14,512 nucleotides of DNA from Alphaproteobacteria bacterium (GTDB taxonomy: Bacteria > Pseudomonadota > Alphaproteobacteria > Rhodobacterales > Rhodobacteraceae): assembly GCA_024277955.1 (NCBI GenBank), contig JAJRUE010000053.1, positions 1 to 14,512 on the forward strand. Reading direction: 5' to 3'. Position 1 is the first letter of the stretch. Every line of letters begins with the position of its first letter. A program made the position numbers and the translations under genes. The notes beneath the pieces are model-generated. The model was not told the origin of the DNA, searched no databases, and saw only the letters and a list, made by a program, of their open reading frames with translations. Shown here one piece after another: positions 1 to 6,367 of the stretch.

Positions 1-9
1 GATCCGACC

Positions 10-29
10 GCAGCGCCGGAGGGCGCTGC
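10..29. terminator. Perfect hairpin at left edge, probable terminator
   Basis: An 8-bp perfect stem (GCAGCGCC / GGCGCTGC) closes a 4-base GGAG loop and is followed by TTGTCT. It could end transcription of a gene lying left of the window. The T-run is weak, so the direction is uncertain. A second, looser hairpin lies at 71-91 (GGCGGGCC / GGTCCGCC with one G-U pair). No gene is apparent in 1-229. Confidence 0.45.
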
Positions 30-195
30 TTGTCTCGGGTTTCAGCACCAAGACCTTTTCAGCAATACCTGGCGGGCCCCTCGGGTCCGCCAATTCTCCG
101 CCAATTCCTCGCCGGGAGGGGCGCGGCGGGCCGGGCGGGCGTGACGCCTGTCGGCGGCTCTCCGCCGGGTAGGGAAAACCCGACCACCGCGCGGC

Positions 196-223
196 TTGAC
201 CGGACATCGGTCGCAATTATCCT
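196..223 (+). promoter_or_regulatory. Candidate promoter of the TbpB-like lipoprotein gene
   Basis: TTGACC (196-201) matches the -35 consensus at 5 of 6 positions. After a 16-bp spacer, TATCCT (218-223) matches the -10 at 4 of 6. Only six bases separate the -10 from the ATG at 230, so transcription would start at or beside the start codon. The spacer region carries an inverted repeat, GACCG-N5-CGGTC (198-212), which could be an operator. This is inference from sequence alone. Confidence 0.45.
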
Positions 224-229
224 GTTGCC

Positions 230-1174
230 ATGACACGGATTTCCCGCCTTCCGGCCGCCGCCGCCATGGCAGGCGCCGCAACGGCCATTGCCCGCGCCCC
301 GGCCTTGTCGGCCCTGCTGCTCGCGGCCGGTTGCGCCGGCACCGTCGCTCTTGGCCCCTCGCCGGGCGACATCGACACGCCGGCCGGATATGCCGATGGC
401 ACCAGGACCGTCGCCACCCCCTATCTGACCTTCACCCAGACCGGCAAGGGGGTGGTCACCGACAGTTCCGGCAATATCTCCACCGCCGATGTGACCGCGA
501 CCATCCGCACCCGCGGCGTGCGCGACGTGATCTGGGTGCTCGAGCCCAGCGGAATGTACCAGACCCAGTATTGGGACGCGACCGCCAATGCCTGGACGGG
601 CTTCTCGGCCGACACCTATCTGGTTACCGAGACCGCCGACGGGCAGGCGCGGCTGCTCGCCTATATCATGGGGCCGCATGGCACATCCGCCGGCACCCGG
701 GACAGCTATGTCGTCATGGGCCTGCCCACCCGCCCGGGCACGGTCGATACGCTGAGCGGCAGCGCCAGCTACAGCGGCCCGGCCCGGCTGGCGGTGCATT
801 TCGCCGATGGCGCCGGCGGATACGCGAATGCCACCGGCACTGCGACGCTGAACGTCGCCTTCGCGCCGGGGGGCGCTTCGACGGTGCAGGGCAGCATGAC
901 CTTCAACCCGGCCGGCGCCGACAGCCCGGCCCATGCCATCGCACCCGGCACCGTGATCGCCATCGACCCGGCGACGATTTCAGGCAACGGCTTTGCCGGC
1001 GCGCTCGGCCTGACTCCGGCCGACATCGCCCTGAGCAGCGTCGGCGCGACCGGTGTGGCGGGCGGCTTCTACGGACCGGCGGCGGGCACGCTGGGGGCCA
1101 CCTTCAACGGCAGCGGGGTGGCCGCCGACGGCACCACCCCGGCGGTTTTCCACGGCGGGCTGCTGGCCAACTGA
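230..1174 (+). CDS. TbpB-like (transferrin-binding-protein-like) surface lipoprotein
   Basis: This encodes 314 residues. An N-terminal hydrophobic segment ends in LLLAAGC, a type II signal-peptidase site with the lipidated Cys at 35, so the mature protein should be an outer-membrane lipoprotein. The rest is Thr/Gly/Ala-rich beta structure. Near the C-terminus GGFYGPAAGTLGATF (from about residue 278) resembles the FYGP-x-A-x-E-x-GG-x-F motif of the beta-barrel domain of TbpB-type, Slam-exported lipoproteins. That family binds host iron proteins, haem or other solutes; the ligand here cannot be read from the sequence. No Slam, TonB receptor or iron-uptake gene is visible in the window. There is no Shine-Dalgarno before the ATG, and the candidate promoter ends six bases upstream, suggesting a leaderless message. 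The gene is convergent with the DUF4389-like gene. Confidence in a lipoprotein is high, in the TbpB fold moderate. Confidence 0.7.
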   Translation: MTRISRLPAAAAMAGAATAIARAPALSALLLAAGCAGTVALGPSPGDIDTPAGYADGTRTVATPYLTFTQTGKGVVTDSSGNISTADVTATIRTRGVRDVIWVLEPSGMYQTQYWDATANAWTGFSADTYLVTETADGQARLLAYIMGPHGTSAGTRDSYVVMGLPTRPGTVDTLSGSASYSGPARLAVHFADGAGGYANATGTATLNVAFAPGGASTVQGSMTFNPAGADSPAHAIAPGTVIAIDPATISGNGFAGALGLTPADIALSSVGATGVAGGFYGPAAGTLGATFNGSGVAADGTTPAVFHGGLLAN

Positions 1175-1190
1175 GCCGCCCGTCAGCCGC

Positions 1191-1487
1191 TCAGCCCCAT
1201 TTCGCCCAGGGAAACGGCTTTTCGTCGCGCGCGCCGGTCTGGAACTCGGCCACATCGCGCAGCCACTTGCCCAGATCGCGCCCGAAACGCGCCAGCTGGC
1301 GGTTCTTTTCGCCGCTGGTCAGCATCCACAGGAACTGCACCAGTGCCACCACCAGCAGCACGGTTTCGGCGACCGCGAAAAACAGCGCGAAGGCCAGCAT
1401 CCACAGGCCTCGCAGCCAGATGTCGCGCTTGTCGCCGCCGGTTTCGGACGGCTCGCGCAGATCGACGGGTCCAACATGTTCGCTCAT
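1191..1487 (-). CDS. DUF4389-like small membrane protein
   Basis: This encodes 98 residues beginning MSEHVGPVDLREPSE. A longer in-frame ATG exists at 1508, but the start at 1487 has a good Shine-Dalgarno (GGAGGGG, 1494-1500) and a longer protein would overlap the upstream stop. The centre is one long hydrophobic stretch (about residues 25-55), enough for one or two membrane passes. A charged C-terminal tail follows with Lys-Asn-Arg, Arg-Asp-Leu-Gly-Lys-Trp-Leu and a Trp-rich end. The pattern fits DUF4389, a family of unknown function. It lies 17 bp after the host-attachment-like gene on the same strand, so the two are probably co-transcribed. Confidence 0.75.
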   Translation of the reverse strand: MSEHVGPVDLREPSETGGDKRDIWLRGLWMLAFALFFAVAETVLLVVALVQFLWMLTSGEKNRQLARFGRDLGKWLRDVAEFQTGARDEKPFPWAKWG

Positions 1488-1504
1488 CGCGTGCCCCTCC
1501 TTTT

Positions 1505-1951
1505 TCAAAACAGGATATGGTTTTCATAGTGCCGCGGCAGGTCGCGCACCGGCACTTTCAGCAAGTCCTTGTCCAGCGCCACGGCCACCGCTTCGGCCAT
1601 CGCTTCGGGCAGTTTGGCGCGCAACAGGCCCAGCATCTTGGGATCGGCGCTCAGAACCAGGCGGTCAAAGCGCGTCTTGCGCCAAAGAGCCTGCGCGCGC
1701 GCCAACACCGCGTCGGCGAAGCGTTCGCGCGCCTGCTCTTCCTCGTCCGAGCGCGGGTCGACCGCATGGCGCGCCATGCCCGGCGCCGCGCGCGACCGCC
1801 CCGGCGCATCGGCAAACTCTACCCCGGCGCCAACCACCGCCGGCGCCGAAAGCTGCGCCAGTTCGCGCAACCCCTTGCCGATGCCGGTGTTTTCGAGAAA
1901 CCGGGCGTTCGCCCCATCGGCCTGGATCACCAAGGTCCGTTTTCCACGCAT
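1505..1951 (-). CDS. Host-attachment-family protein (PF10116-like)
   Basis: This encodes 148 residues with no signal peptide and no membrane segment. The N-terminus (LVIQADGANARFLEN) and the central LVLSADPKMLGLLRAKLP segment match the family named 'protein required for attachment to host cells' (host_attach/AtsE-like). That name came from work on plant-associated bacteria, and the biochemical role is unclear. The ATG is preceded by AAGGAGG at optimal spacing. The gene lies 111 bp after rpoH on the same strand and 17 bp before the DUF4389-like gene. A TATTAT box on the minus strand (1991-1996) could be the -10 of its own promoter, but no good -35 is visible. It may also be read through from rpoH. 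Confidence 0.75.
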   Translation of the reverse strand: MRGKRTLVIQADGANARFLENTGIGKGLRELAQLSAPAVVGAGVEFADAPGRSRAAPGMARHAVDPRSDEEEQARERFADAVLARAQALWRKTRFDRLVLSADPKMLGLLRAKLPEAMAEAVAVALDKDLLKVPVRDLPRHYENHILF

Positions 1952-2062
1952 TGTCAGCCTCCTTCATCAACAAGAAACCGGGCGCACCCCATAATACCGC
2001 AGCCGCGGCATGGCGCGCCTTGATCCGGCGCAAAGCCTGGTTGTCCGGACGGTCGGGACGCG

Positions 2063-2959
2063 TCAGGCGTCTTCCAGCAAGCCCTTTTCGGCGGCCAGTT
2101 CCTTCATCCGCTTTTGCAGCTTTTCGAAGGCGCGCACCTCGATCTGGCGGATGCGTTCGCGGCTGACGCCGTATTGTTCCGAGAGCCCCTCCAGCGTCAC
2201 CGGCTGGTCCTTGAGCCGGCGCTGCATCAGGATGTCCTTTTCGCGGTCGTTCAGCACGTCCATCGCCGCGGCCAGCATTTCGCGCCGCGCTTCCAGTTCA
2301 TCCTTTTCCGCATATTCGGCCGCCTGGTCGGCGTTTTCGTCTTCCAGCCAGTCCTGCCACTGGGTCGAACTTTCGCCGTCCGAACCAACCATCACGTTGA
2401 GCGAAGCATCGCCCCCCGACAGCCGCCGGTTCATCGACACGACTTCGTCCTCGGTCACGCCCAGGTCGGTGGCGATGCGTTTCACGTTTTCGGGCCGCAG
2501 ATCGCCGTCTTCCAGCGCGCCGATGCGCGATTTCGCCTTGCGCAGGTTGAAAAACAGTTTCTTCTGCGCGCTGGTGGTGCCCAGCTTCACCAGGCTCCAG
2601 CTGCGCAGGATGTATTCCTGGATGCTGGCGCGGATCCACCACATCGCATAGGTCGCCAGGCGGAACCCCTTTTCCGGGTCAAAGCGTTTCACCGCCTGCA
2701 TCAGCCCGACGTTGGCTTCGGAAATCACTTCCGCCTGCGGCAGGCCATAGCCGCGATAGCCCATGGCGATCTTGGCCGCCAGCCGCAGGTGGCTGGTCAC
2801 CAGCTTGTGCGCGGCGCTGGCGTCTTCGTGGTCCACCCAGCGCTTGGCCAGCATGTATTCTTCTTCCGGCTCCAGCATCGGGAATTTGCGGATTTCCTGC
2901 AAATACCGGTTCAGCCCCTGTTCGGGCGACGGCGCCGGAAGGTTCGTGTAGTTTGCCAT
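2063..2959 (-). CDS. rpoH: RNA polymerase heat-shock sigma factor RpoH (sigma-32)
   Basis: This encodes 298 residues, the usual length for RpoH. Region 1.2 (about 16-43) is followed by region 2 (about 50-125), including RFDPEKGFRLATYAMWW. The RpoH box QKKLFFNLR (132-140) separates heat-shock sigma factors from RpoD. Region 4 follows (about 225-285), with the helix-turn-helix VTLEGLSEQYGVSRERIRQIE that contacts the -35 element. RpoH directs core polymerase to chaperone and protease promoters. Many Rhodobacterales carry two RpoH paralogues; the full length and sequence type here resemble RpoHI, but that assignment is not certain. A heat-shock-type promoter lies upstream, suggesting autoregulation. 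AGGA precedes the ATG. No terminator is obvious before the downstream gene. Confidence 0.97.
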   Translation of the reverse strand: MANYTNLPAPSPEQGLNRYLQEIRKFPMLEPEEEYMLAKRWVDHEDASAAHKLVTSHLRLAAKIAMGYRGYGLPQAEVISEANVGLMQAVKRFDPEKGFRLATYAMWWIRASIQEYILRSWSLVKLGTTSAQKKLFFNLRKAKSRIGALEDGDLRPENVKRIATDLGVTEDEVVSMNRRLSGGDASLNVMVGSDGESSTQWQDWLEDENADQAAEYAEKDELEARREMLAAAMDVLNDREKDILMQRRLKDQPVTLEGLSEQYGVSRERIRQIEVRAFEKLQKRMKELAAEKGLLEDA

Positions 2960-3008
2960 ATGTTCCTGTTGCCCCTCTCTGCCTCAATGTATCGAGGCTT
3001 AACATTAC

Positions 3009-3034
3009 ATATGCGCCCCGGCTTCGGTTTCAAG
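3009..3034 (-). promoter_or_regulatory. Candidate sigma-32-type promoter of rpoH
   Basis: On the minus strand CTTGAAA (3028-3034) is a perfect sigma-32 -35 element. After 12 bases comes CGCATAT (3009-3015), one mismatch from CCCATNT. The predicted start would lie near 3002, leaving a leader of about 42 bases before the ATG at 2959. The spacer is 1-2 bases shorter than the enteric optimum. Autoregulated heat-shock promoters of rpoH are known in other alphaproteobacteria. Confidence 0.55.
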
Positions 3035-3185
3035 GCCCTGCCGATAGCGGCAAGACCTTTATACCATATGAATAGGATGCGCACGCGAGGCCAGATTCGT
3101 TTCACACGGCTCACGCAACTGTGTGCGCCGGGCGCTGCAATCCCGGGCGCCGTCCCGGCCAACCCGGTGGATGGCCGTGAGCAAA

Positions 3186-3243
3186 AAAGACTGTCTTTAG
3201 CGCTTGCTTCCCATTTTGAAACCTATAGGTATCATCCTGATAC
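3186..3243 (+). promoter_or_regulatory. Palindrome cluster, candidate promoter/operator of the membrane protein-XRE pair
   Basis: The gap 2960-3326 holds the rpoH promoter on one side and this AT-richer block on the other. Three palindromes are packed here: AAAGAC-T-GTCTTT (3186-3198), ACCTATAGGT (3221-3230) and GTATCA-TCC-TGATAC (3229-3243). TTGAAA (3216-3221) could be a -35, but the base run 17 bases on (GATACG) is a poor -10. Small XRE repressors typically bind short palindromes over their own promoters, so these are operator candidates. A further 7-bp inverted repeat (GCTCACG 3109-3115 / CGTGAGC 3176-3182) encloses GC-rich sequence of unknown role. Confidence 0.4.
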
Positions 3244-3326
3244 GAATCATTCTCAAAAACTACCAAAAATAAATGGATCAAAAATTGCCACTCCTCAAAA
3301 AATCTACGCTCGGAGGACATGATCGG

Positions 3327-3767
3327 ATGCTGTACGCGACCGCAACCGGCATGTCGATGTTATCGATCGCCTACGCCATGGAAACCGTCAACATCTATAA
3401 CGACGAGCGCTGGGACAGCGTGTTTTCAAAGATCCAGACCGGTTTCGCCGTGACCATCATGCTGGCCGGCATCCCGCTGTTGTTGGTTTCAGTGCTGCGC
3501 GCCATCAGGGCGCGGCGCGCAGGACAGGACAGCGGCGGCGGCGAGGCCGGCTATGTCCAATCCATGTTCAACACCGTCGCCACGCGCGCTTTCAGCTTTA
3601 CCTTCATCCTGCTGCTGTTCACCGAATCCATTGGCACCAGACTGGCGCCCGAGCAGTCGGCGGATTTCTTTCTGAATGCGTTGATCGCGGTGATCCTGAC
3701 CTTTTTCAGCCTGTCGTTCTGGTTTGAAATCCTCAATTCATCCATCCAGGAACGTCGCGATGAATAA
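3327..3767 (+). CDS. Four-helix membrane protein paired with an XRE regulator, function unknown
   Basis: This encodes 146 residues from the ATG at 3327, which has a strong Shine-Dalgarno (GGAGGA, 3312-3317). An upstream in-frame ATG at 3273 would add 18 residues but has no ribosome-binding site. Four hydrophobic segments are visible at about 3-22, 37-60, 85-104 and 112-135. A polar Arg/Gly-rich cytoplasmic-type loop (RAIRARRAGQDSGGGEAG) lies between the second and third. There are no catalytic motifs. Its stop overlaps the start of the XRE gene by eight bases, so the two are translationally coupled. Two-gene units of a small integral membrane protein of the DUF2975/DUF2178 kind and a short YozG-like HTH protein are widespread, and this has the same layout. 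I cannot assign the family with certainty. The strongly AT-rich leader contrasts with the rest of the window. Confidence 0.7.
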   Translation: MLYATATGMSMLSIAYAMETVNIYNDERWDSVFSKIQTGFAVTIMLAGIPLLLVSVLRAIRARRAGQDSGGGEAGYVQSMFNTVATRAFSFTFILLLFTESIGTRLAPEQSADFFLNALIAVILTFFSLSFWFEILNSSIQERRDE

Positions 3768-4002
3768 GCGACTGGCCAACCGAGTGCGCGTATTTCGCGC
3801 CGAGCACAATCTGAGCCAGGCCGAACTCGCCGAGGCTATCGGCGTGTCGCGCAAGACCATCAGCACGATCGAGGTCGGCCGCTTTGTCCCTTCGACCATC
3901 ATCGCCCTGCAAATCGCCAACCATTTCGGCGTACCCTTGGAACAGGTATTCTGGTTGAAGGATGCCGGCCATCCAGGGCCGCCGCCGCTGGCCCCAGGAT
4001 AA
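3760..4002 (+). CDS. Small XRE-family (Cro/CI-type) HTH regulator
   Basis: This encodes 80 residues. Nearly the whole protein is one HTH_3 domain (about 6-62), with helices around LSQAELAEAIGVSRKTISTIE and then the PSTIIALQIANHFGVPLEQVFWL segment. This is the short YozG/YgzD-like class, which ends in E-x-V/L-F-W and has no sensor domain. The start at 3760 gives an ATGAATAA overlap with the end of the membrane protein gene, with AGGAA just upstream; a longer in-frame start at 3724 would lie well inside the upstream gene. It probably represses its own operon through the palindromes at 3186-3243, and the membrane partner may relay a signal to it (inference). It ends in a Pro/Gly-rich tail, 26 bp before the convergent rluD stop. 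Confidence 0.85.
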   Translation: MNKRLANRVRVFRAEHNLSQAELAEAIGVSRKTISTIEVGRFVPSTIIALQIANHFGVPLEQVFWLKDAGHPGPPPLAPG

Positions 4003-4028
4003 TCCGCCAGTCGGGCGCGGCCAGATGA

Positions 4029-5054
4029 TCAGCCGCGCAGGCCCTCGAGCAGACCGGCCATGTCGGCGGGCAGCGGGGCTTCGAAGCGCAGCGCCTGGCC
4101 ACTGACCGGGTGGTCAAAGCCCAGCACCGCCGCGTGCAGCGCCTGGCGGGGAAAGCCCGTCACCGCCCCATGCGCCGCTTCGCTCAGCGCCCTGGCATTG
4201 ACCTTGCGCCGCCCGCCATAGGTCGCATCGCCCACCAGCCCGTGGCCCACATGGGCCATGTGCACCCGGATCTGGTGGGTGCGCCCGGTTTCCAGCCAGC
4301 ATTCCACCAGCGCCAGCACCGCCGGGGCGCCAAAGCGCTCAAGCAGGCGCGCGCGCGTCACCGCGTGCCGGCCGCCCGAAAACAGCACCGCCTGTTTCTG
4401 GCGGTCGTGCTTGTGGCGGGCGAGCTGGGTGGTGATCTTCATCACGCCGCCGCTTTCGAAACTGACGCCTTTCACACCGCGCAGGCGCGGATCGGCGGCA
4501 TCGGGCACCCCATGCACCAGCGCCAGGTATTTGCGTTCGACCGAGTGGCGTTCGAACTGCGCCGCCAGGCCGTGATGCGCCGCGTCCGACTTGGCCACCA
4601 CCAAAAGGCCGCTGGTATCCTTGTCGATCCGGTGCACGATGCCCGGGCGCGCGGTGCCGCCAACCCCCGACAGCGCGCCGCCGAAATGGTGCAGCAGCGC
4701 GTTCACCAGCGTGCCCGAAGGCGTGCCCGGCGCCGGGTGCACCACCATCCCGGCGGGCTTGTTCACCACCACCAGGTCGGCGTCTTCCCAGACCACCTCC
4801 AGGGCGATCTCTTCGGGCAGGATGTGGCTTTCGGCGACCGGCGGCAGGGTGATGGTGTAGACCTCGCCCGCGGCGACCTTTGCCTTCTGGTCGGTGACCG
4901 GGACGCCGGCGCGGCGCACCGCGCCTTCGCCGATCAGCCGCGCGATGCGCGAACGCGACAGCGACGCCGCCTCTGGCACGTCGCGCGCCAGTGCCTTATC
5001 AAGGCGGGCGGGCGGGTTTTCCCCGATCGTGACCGATACCTCAGAGGCCGACAT
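4029..5054 (-). CDS. rluD: 23S rRNA pseudouridine synthase, RluA family (RluD-like)
   Basis: This encodes 341 residues. An N-terminal S4 RNA-binding domain (about 17-75) is followed by the catalytic domain. HRIDKDTSGL (141-150) is the family active-site motif, with Asp144 as catalytic residue. RKYLALVHG and the C-terminal GRTHQIRVHMAHVGHGLVGD motif are also typical. RluD converts U1911, U1915 and U1917 of helix 69 to pseudouridine, which matters for subunit joining. RluD is the best fit because of the S4 domain and length, although RluC-type enzymes share the layout. The ATG at 5054 is chosen because the S4 domain starts shortly after it, and TTGGAG lies about ten bases upstream. Longer in-frame starts reach into the divergent gene. 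The start codon shares a CATG with that gene. Confidence 0.92.
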   Translation of the reverse strand: MSASEVSVTIGENPPARLDKALARDVPEAASLSRSRIARLIGEGAVRRAGVPVTDQKAKVAAGEVYTITLPPVAESHILPEEIALEVVWEDADLVVVNKPAGMVVHPAPGTPSGTLVNALLHHFGGALSGVGGTARPGIVHRIDKDTSGLLVVAKSDAAHHGLAAQFERHSVERKYLALVHGVPDAADPRLRGVKGVSFESGGVMKITTQLARHKHDRQKQAVLFSGGRHAVTRARLLERFGAPAVLALVECWLETGRTHQIRVHMAHVGHGLVGDATYGGRRKVNARALSEAAHGAVTGFPRQALHAAVLGFDHPVSGQALRFEAPLPADMAGLLEGLRG

Positions 5055-5367
5055 GGACGAAACTCCAATTTCCAGCGATGACGCAGGCAACCTGCGGTTT
5101 TTGCGCATCCTTGTCACGATCCTGACGGTGATCATGATCCTCGGCCTTCTAGCGATCGTGACGGTGGTTGTCATCCGCTTCTCGAGCAGCCCCGACCCGA
5201 TGCGCCTGCCCGACAAGATCACCCTGCCCGCCGGCGCCACGATGACCGGGTTCGCGCGCGGCGGCGACTGGTTCGCGGTGGTGACCGAGGACGGGCGCAT
5301 CCTGATCTATGACGCCGGCAGCGGGGCGCTGCGCCAGAGCGTTACCGTCGACGCCGCGCAGCGTTAG
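5053..5367 (+). CDS. DUF6476-like single-pass membrane protein
   Basis: This encodes 104 residues: a short acidic N-terminus (MDETPISSDDAG), one transmembrane helix (about 16-42), and a small C-terminal domain that looks like a few beta strands (WFAVVTEDGRILIYDAGSG, resembling one propeller blade). The sequence resembles DUF6476, a Rhodobacterales family of unknown function usually found beside rluD; that memory was not checked. Its ATG overlaps the divergent rluD ATG in one CATG, so its ribosome-binding region and any promoter lie inside the rluD coding sequence. CAGAGG, ending six bases upstream, is a possible weak Shine-Dalgarno. The next gene begins ten bases after its stop. Confidence 0.8.
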   Translation: MDETPISSDDAGNLRFLRILVTILTVIMILGLLAIVTVVVIRFSSSPDPMRLPDKITLPAGATMTGFARGGDWFAVVTEDGRILIYDAGSGALRQSVTVDAAQR

Positions 5368-5377
5368 AGCCGGGTCG

Positions 5378-5827
5378 ATGCCGTCAACCTTCACGCTGGT
5401 CGCGATGATCCTGGTGTCGGTGCTGCTGGACGCGCATTCGACGCAGGCCTGCCTGCGGGCGGGATACCGCGAAACCAACCCGTTCCTGCGCCGCGCGACG
5501 CCGGCGGCGGTGGGGCGGGCTTCGGCCTGGCTGGCGGTGGTGCTGCTGGGGGCGCTGGCGGCGGGGCGCTACGGGCTGGCGAAGGGCTGGATCGGCGTCG
5601 AAGACTATCGCTCGCTCGCCTTCGTGCTGAGCGCGGTTTCAATCACCAAGCTGCTGGCGGCGGGGCAGAACTATGCGCTGCTGCGGTTCGGCGGCAATCT
5701 TTCGACGCTGCTGTTTCCCCGGCTGTCGCGCCGCCGGAACCTGCTCGCGGACATGGTCATCACCCTGCTGACGGTGGTGCTGCCGGCGATCGTGCTGACG
5801 CGCCTGCTGTTCCCGGCCTTTGCCTGA
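5378..5827 (+). CDS. Integral membrane protein, possibly DUF5658-like
   Basis: This encodes 149 residues with about four hydrophobic segments and an Arg-rich loop (RLSRRRNLL). Near the N-terminus LLDAHSTQACLRAGYRETNPFLR follows the pattern of DUF5658 proteins, which have a D-x-x-x-T in the first helix followed by G-x-x-E-x-NP. The function of that family is unknown. The ATG at 5378 is preferred because it puts the first helix at the N-terminus and leaves a ten-base gap to the DUF6476-like gene; an upstream ATG at 5309 would overlap that gene. The Shine-Dalgarno is weak, so translation may depend on coupling. The pair probably forms an operon. Confidence 0.72.
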   Translation: MPSTFTLVAMILVSVLLDAHSTQACLRAGYRETNPFLRRATPAAVGRASAWLAVVLLGALAAGRYGLAKGWIGVEDYRSLAFVLSAVSITKLLAAGQNYALLRFGGNLSTLLFPRLSRRRNLLADMVITLLTVVLPAIVLTRLLFPAFA

Positions 5828-5915
5828 CCGGAGCGCGGCGCAAACGGCGCAAACCTGGGGCGATCCGGGGCGGCCGTGCGGGCGCGGATGCGGGCGGCCA
5901 TGCGGGCGGGAAAGG

Positions 5916-5992
5916 TGGTACCGCCTCCCCGGCTTGAACGGGGGACCTCTGGATCCACAATCCAGCGCTCTAACCAACTGAGCTAAGGCGGC
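5916..5992 (-). tRNA. tRNA-His (anticodon GUG)
   Basis: The minus strand folds as a complete cloverleaf of 77 bases with encoded CCA. The acceptor stem is GCCGCCT / AGGCGGT, the D-arm contains AGCTCAGTTGGTTAGAGC, the anticodon stem-loop is CTGGA-TTGTGGA-TCCAG with anticodon GTG, and the T-arm contains GTTCAAG. The acceptor ends in a G1-U72 wobble and A73, and the base before G1 is T. The G-1 normally present in tRNA-His is therefore not encoded. This is the known alphaproteobacterial form, read by a divergent histidyl-tRNA synthetase. After the CCA comes CCTTT. Confidence 0.97.
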
Positions 5993-6002
5993 ACTGGGGC
6001 GG

Positions 6003-6031
6003 GATTTACCGCCCGGCTTGCGCGATTGCAA
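6003..6031 (-). promoter_or_regulatory. Candidate promoter of tRNA-His
   Basis: On the minus strand TTGCAA (6026-6031) and TAAATC (6003-6008) are separated by 17 bases. Transcription would begin near 5996, a few bases before the mature 5' end at 5992, a typical distance for a tRNA gene. The -10 matches the consensus poorly (3 of 6). Confidence 0.45.
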
Positions 6032-6142
6032 GAGGGCACGCAGCGATCGAAGGCAATAATCGCGCGGGGTTTTTCGCGCGCGCCCTTGCTTCGCCGGCGG
6101 CGACAGGCTACCCCCCGCTGCAATCAGACACGAGGTCATTTC

Positions 6143-6334
6143 ATGGGTATCGACAGGGAAAGCGACATCGCGGCCAACCTGCAGATCGGGCCGACGACAC
6201 TTGGCATGGTGCGGATCTATGTCGAGGGGAACGGCATCGACCTGCCGATGGATTTCGAACCCGACGAAGCGCGCGAGATCGCCGAGGAAATCCTGGCCGC
6301 GGTCAAGAGCGCCGAAGCAATGGCGAAATCCTGA
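6143..6334 (+). CDS. DUF6324-like small conserved protein
   Basis: This encodes 63 residues, MGIDRESDIAANLQIGPTT and onward, with no membrane segment. A beta-rich first half (MVRIYVEGNGIDLPMDF) leads into an acidic helix (PDEAREIAEEILAAVKSAEAM). The sequence resembles DUF6324, a short Rhodobacterales family of unknown function. GAGGT lies six bases before the ATG. The reading frame is open upstream to 6026, but the earlier part is Arg-rich and runs through a GC-rich leader, so the start at 6143 is preferred. A possible weak promoter is TTGCTT (6086-6091) with TACCCC 17 bases on. The gene converges with mmcB across two perfect hairpins. Confidence 0.8.
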   Translation: MGIDRESDIAANLQIGPTTLGMVRIYVEGNGIDLPMDFEPDEAREIAEEILAAVKSAEAMAKS

Positions 6335-6343
6335 CGCCGGGCG

Positions 6344-6366
6344 CCGTTTTCTTGCAAAGAAAACGG
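6344..6366. terminator. Perfect hairpin 1 between convergent genes
   Basis: CCGTTTTCTT and AAGAAAACGG form a perfect 10-bp stem around a GCA loop, starting ten bases after the stop of the DUF6324-like gene. It has no separate T-run, though the stem itself holds T and A runs. It could end transcription in both directions or be a copy of an intergenic repeat. Confidence 0.55.
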
Positions 6367-6367
6367 T

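Noticed and set aside
196..2166. A 656-residue open frame on the plus strand
   Set aside because: It covers the lipoprotein in another frame and is then antisense to three supported genes. The translation is Arg/His/Pro-rich without domains.
2114..3322. A 402-residue open frame on the plus strand over rpoH
   Set aside because: It is antisense to rpoH and reads into the palindromic control region. No ribosome-binding site or family resemblance was seen.
4110..5081. A 323-residue open frame on the plus strand over rluD
   Set aside because: It is His/Arg/Gly-rich and antisense to the well-supported pseudouridine synthase.
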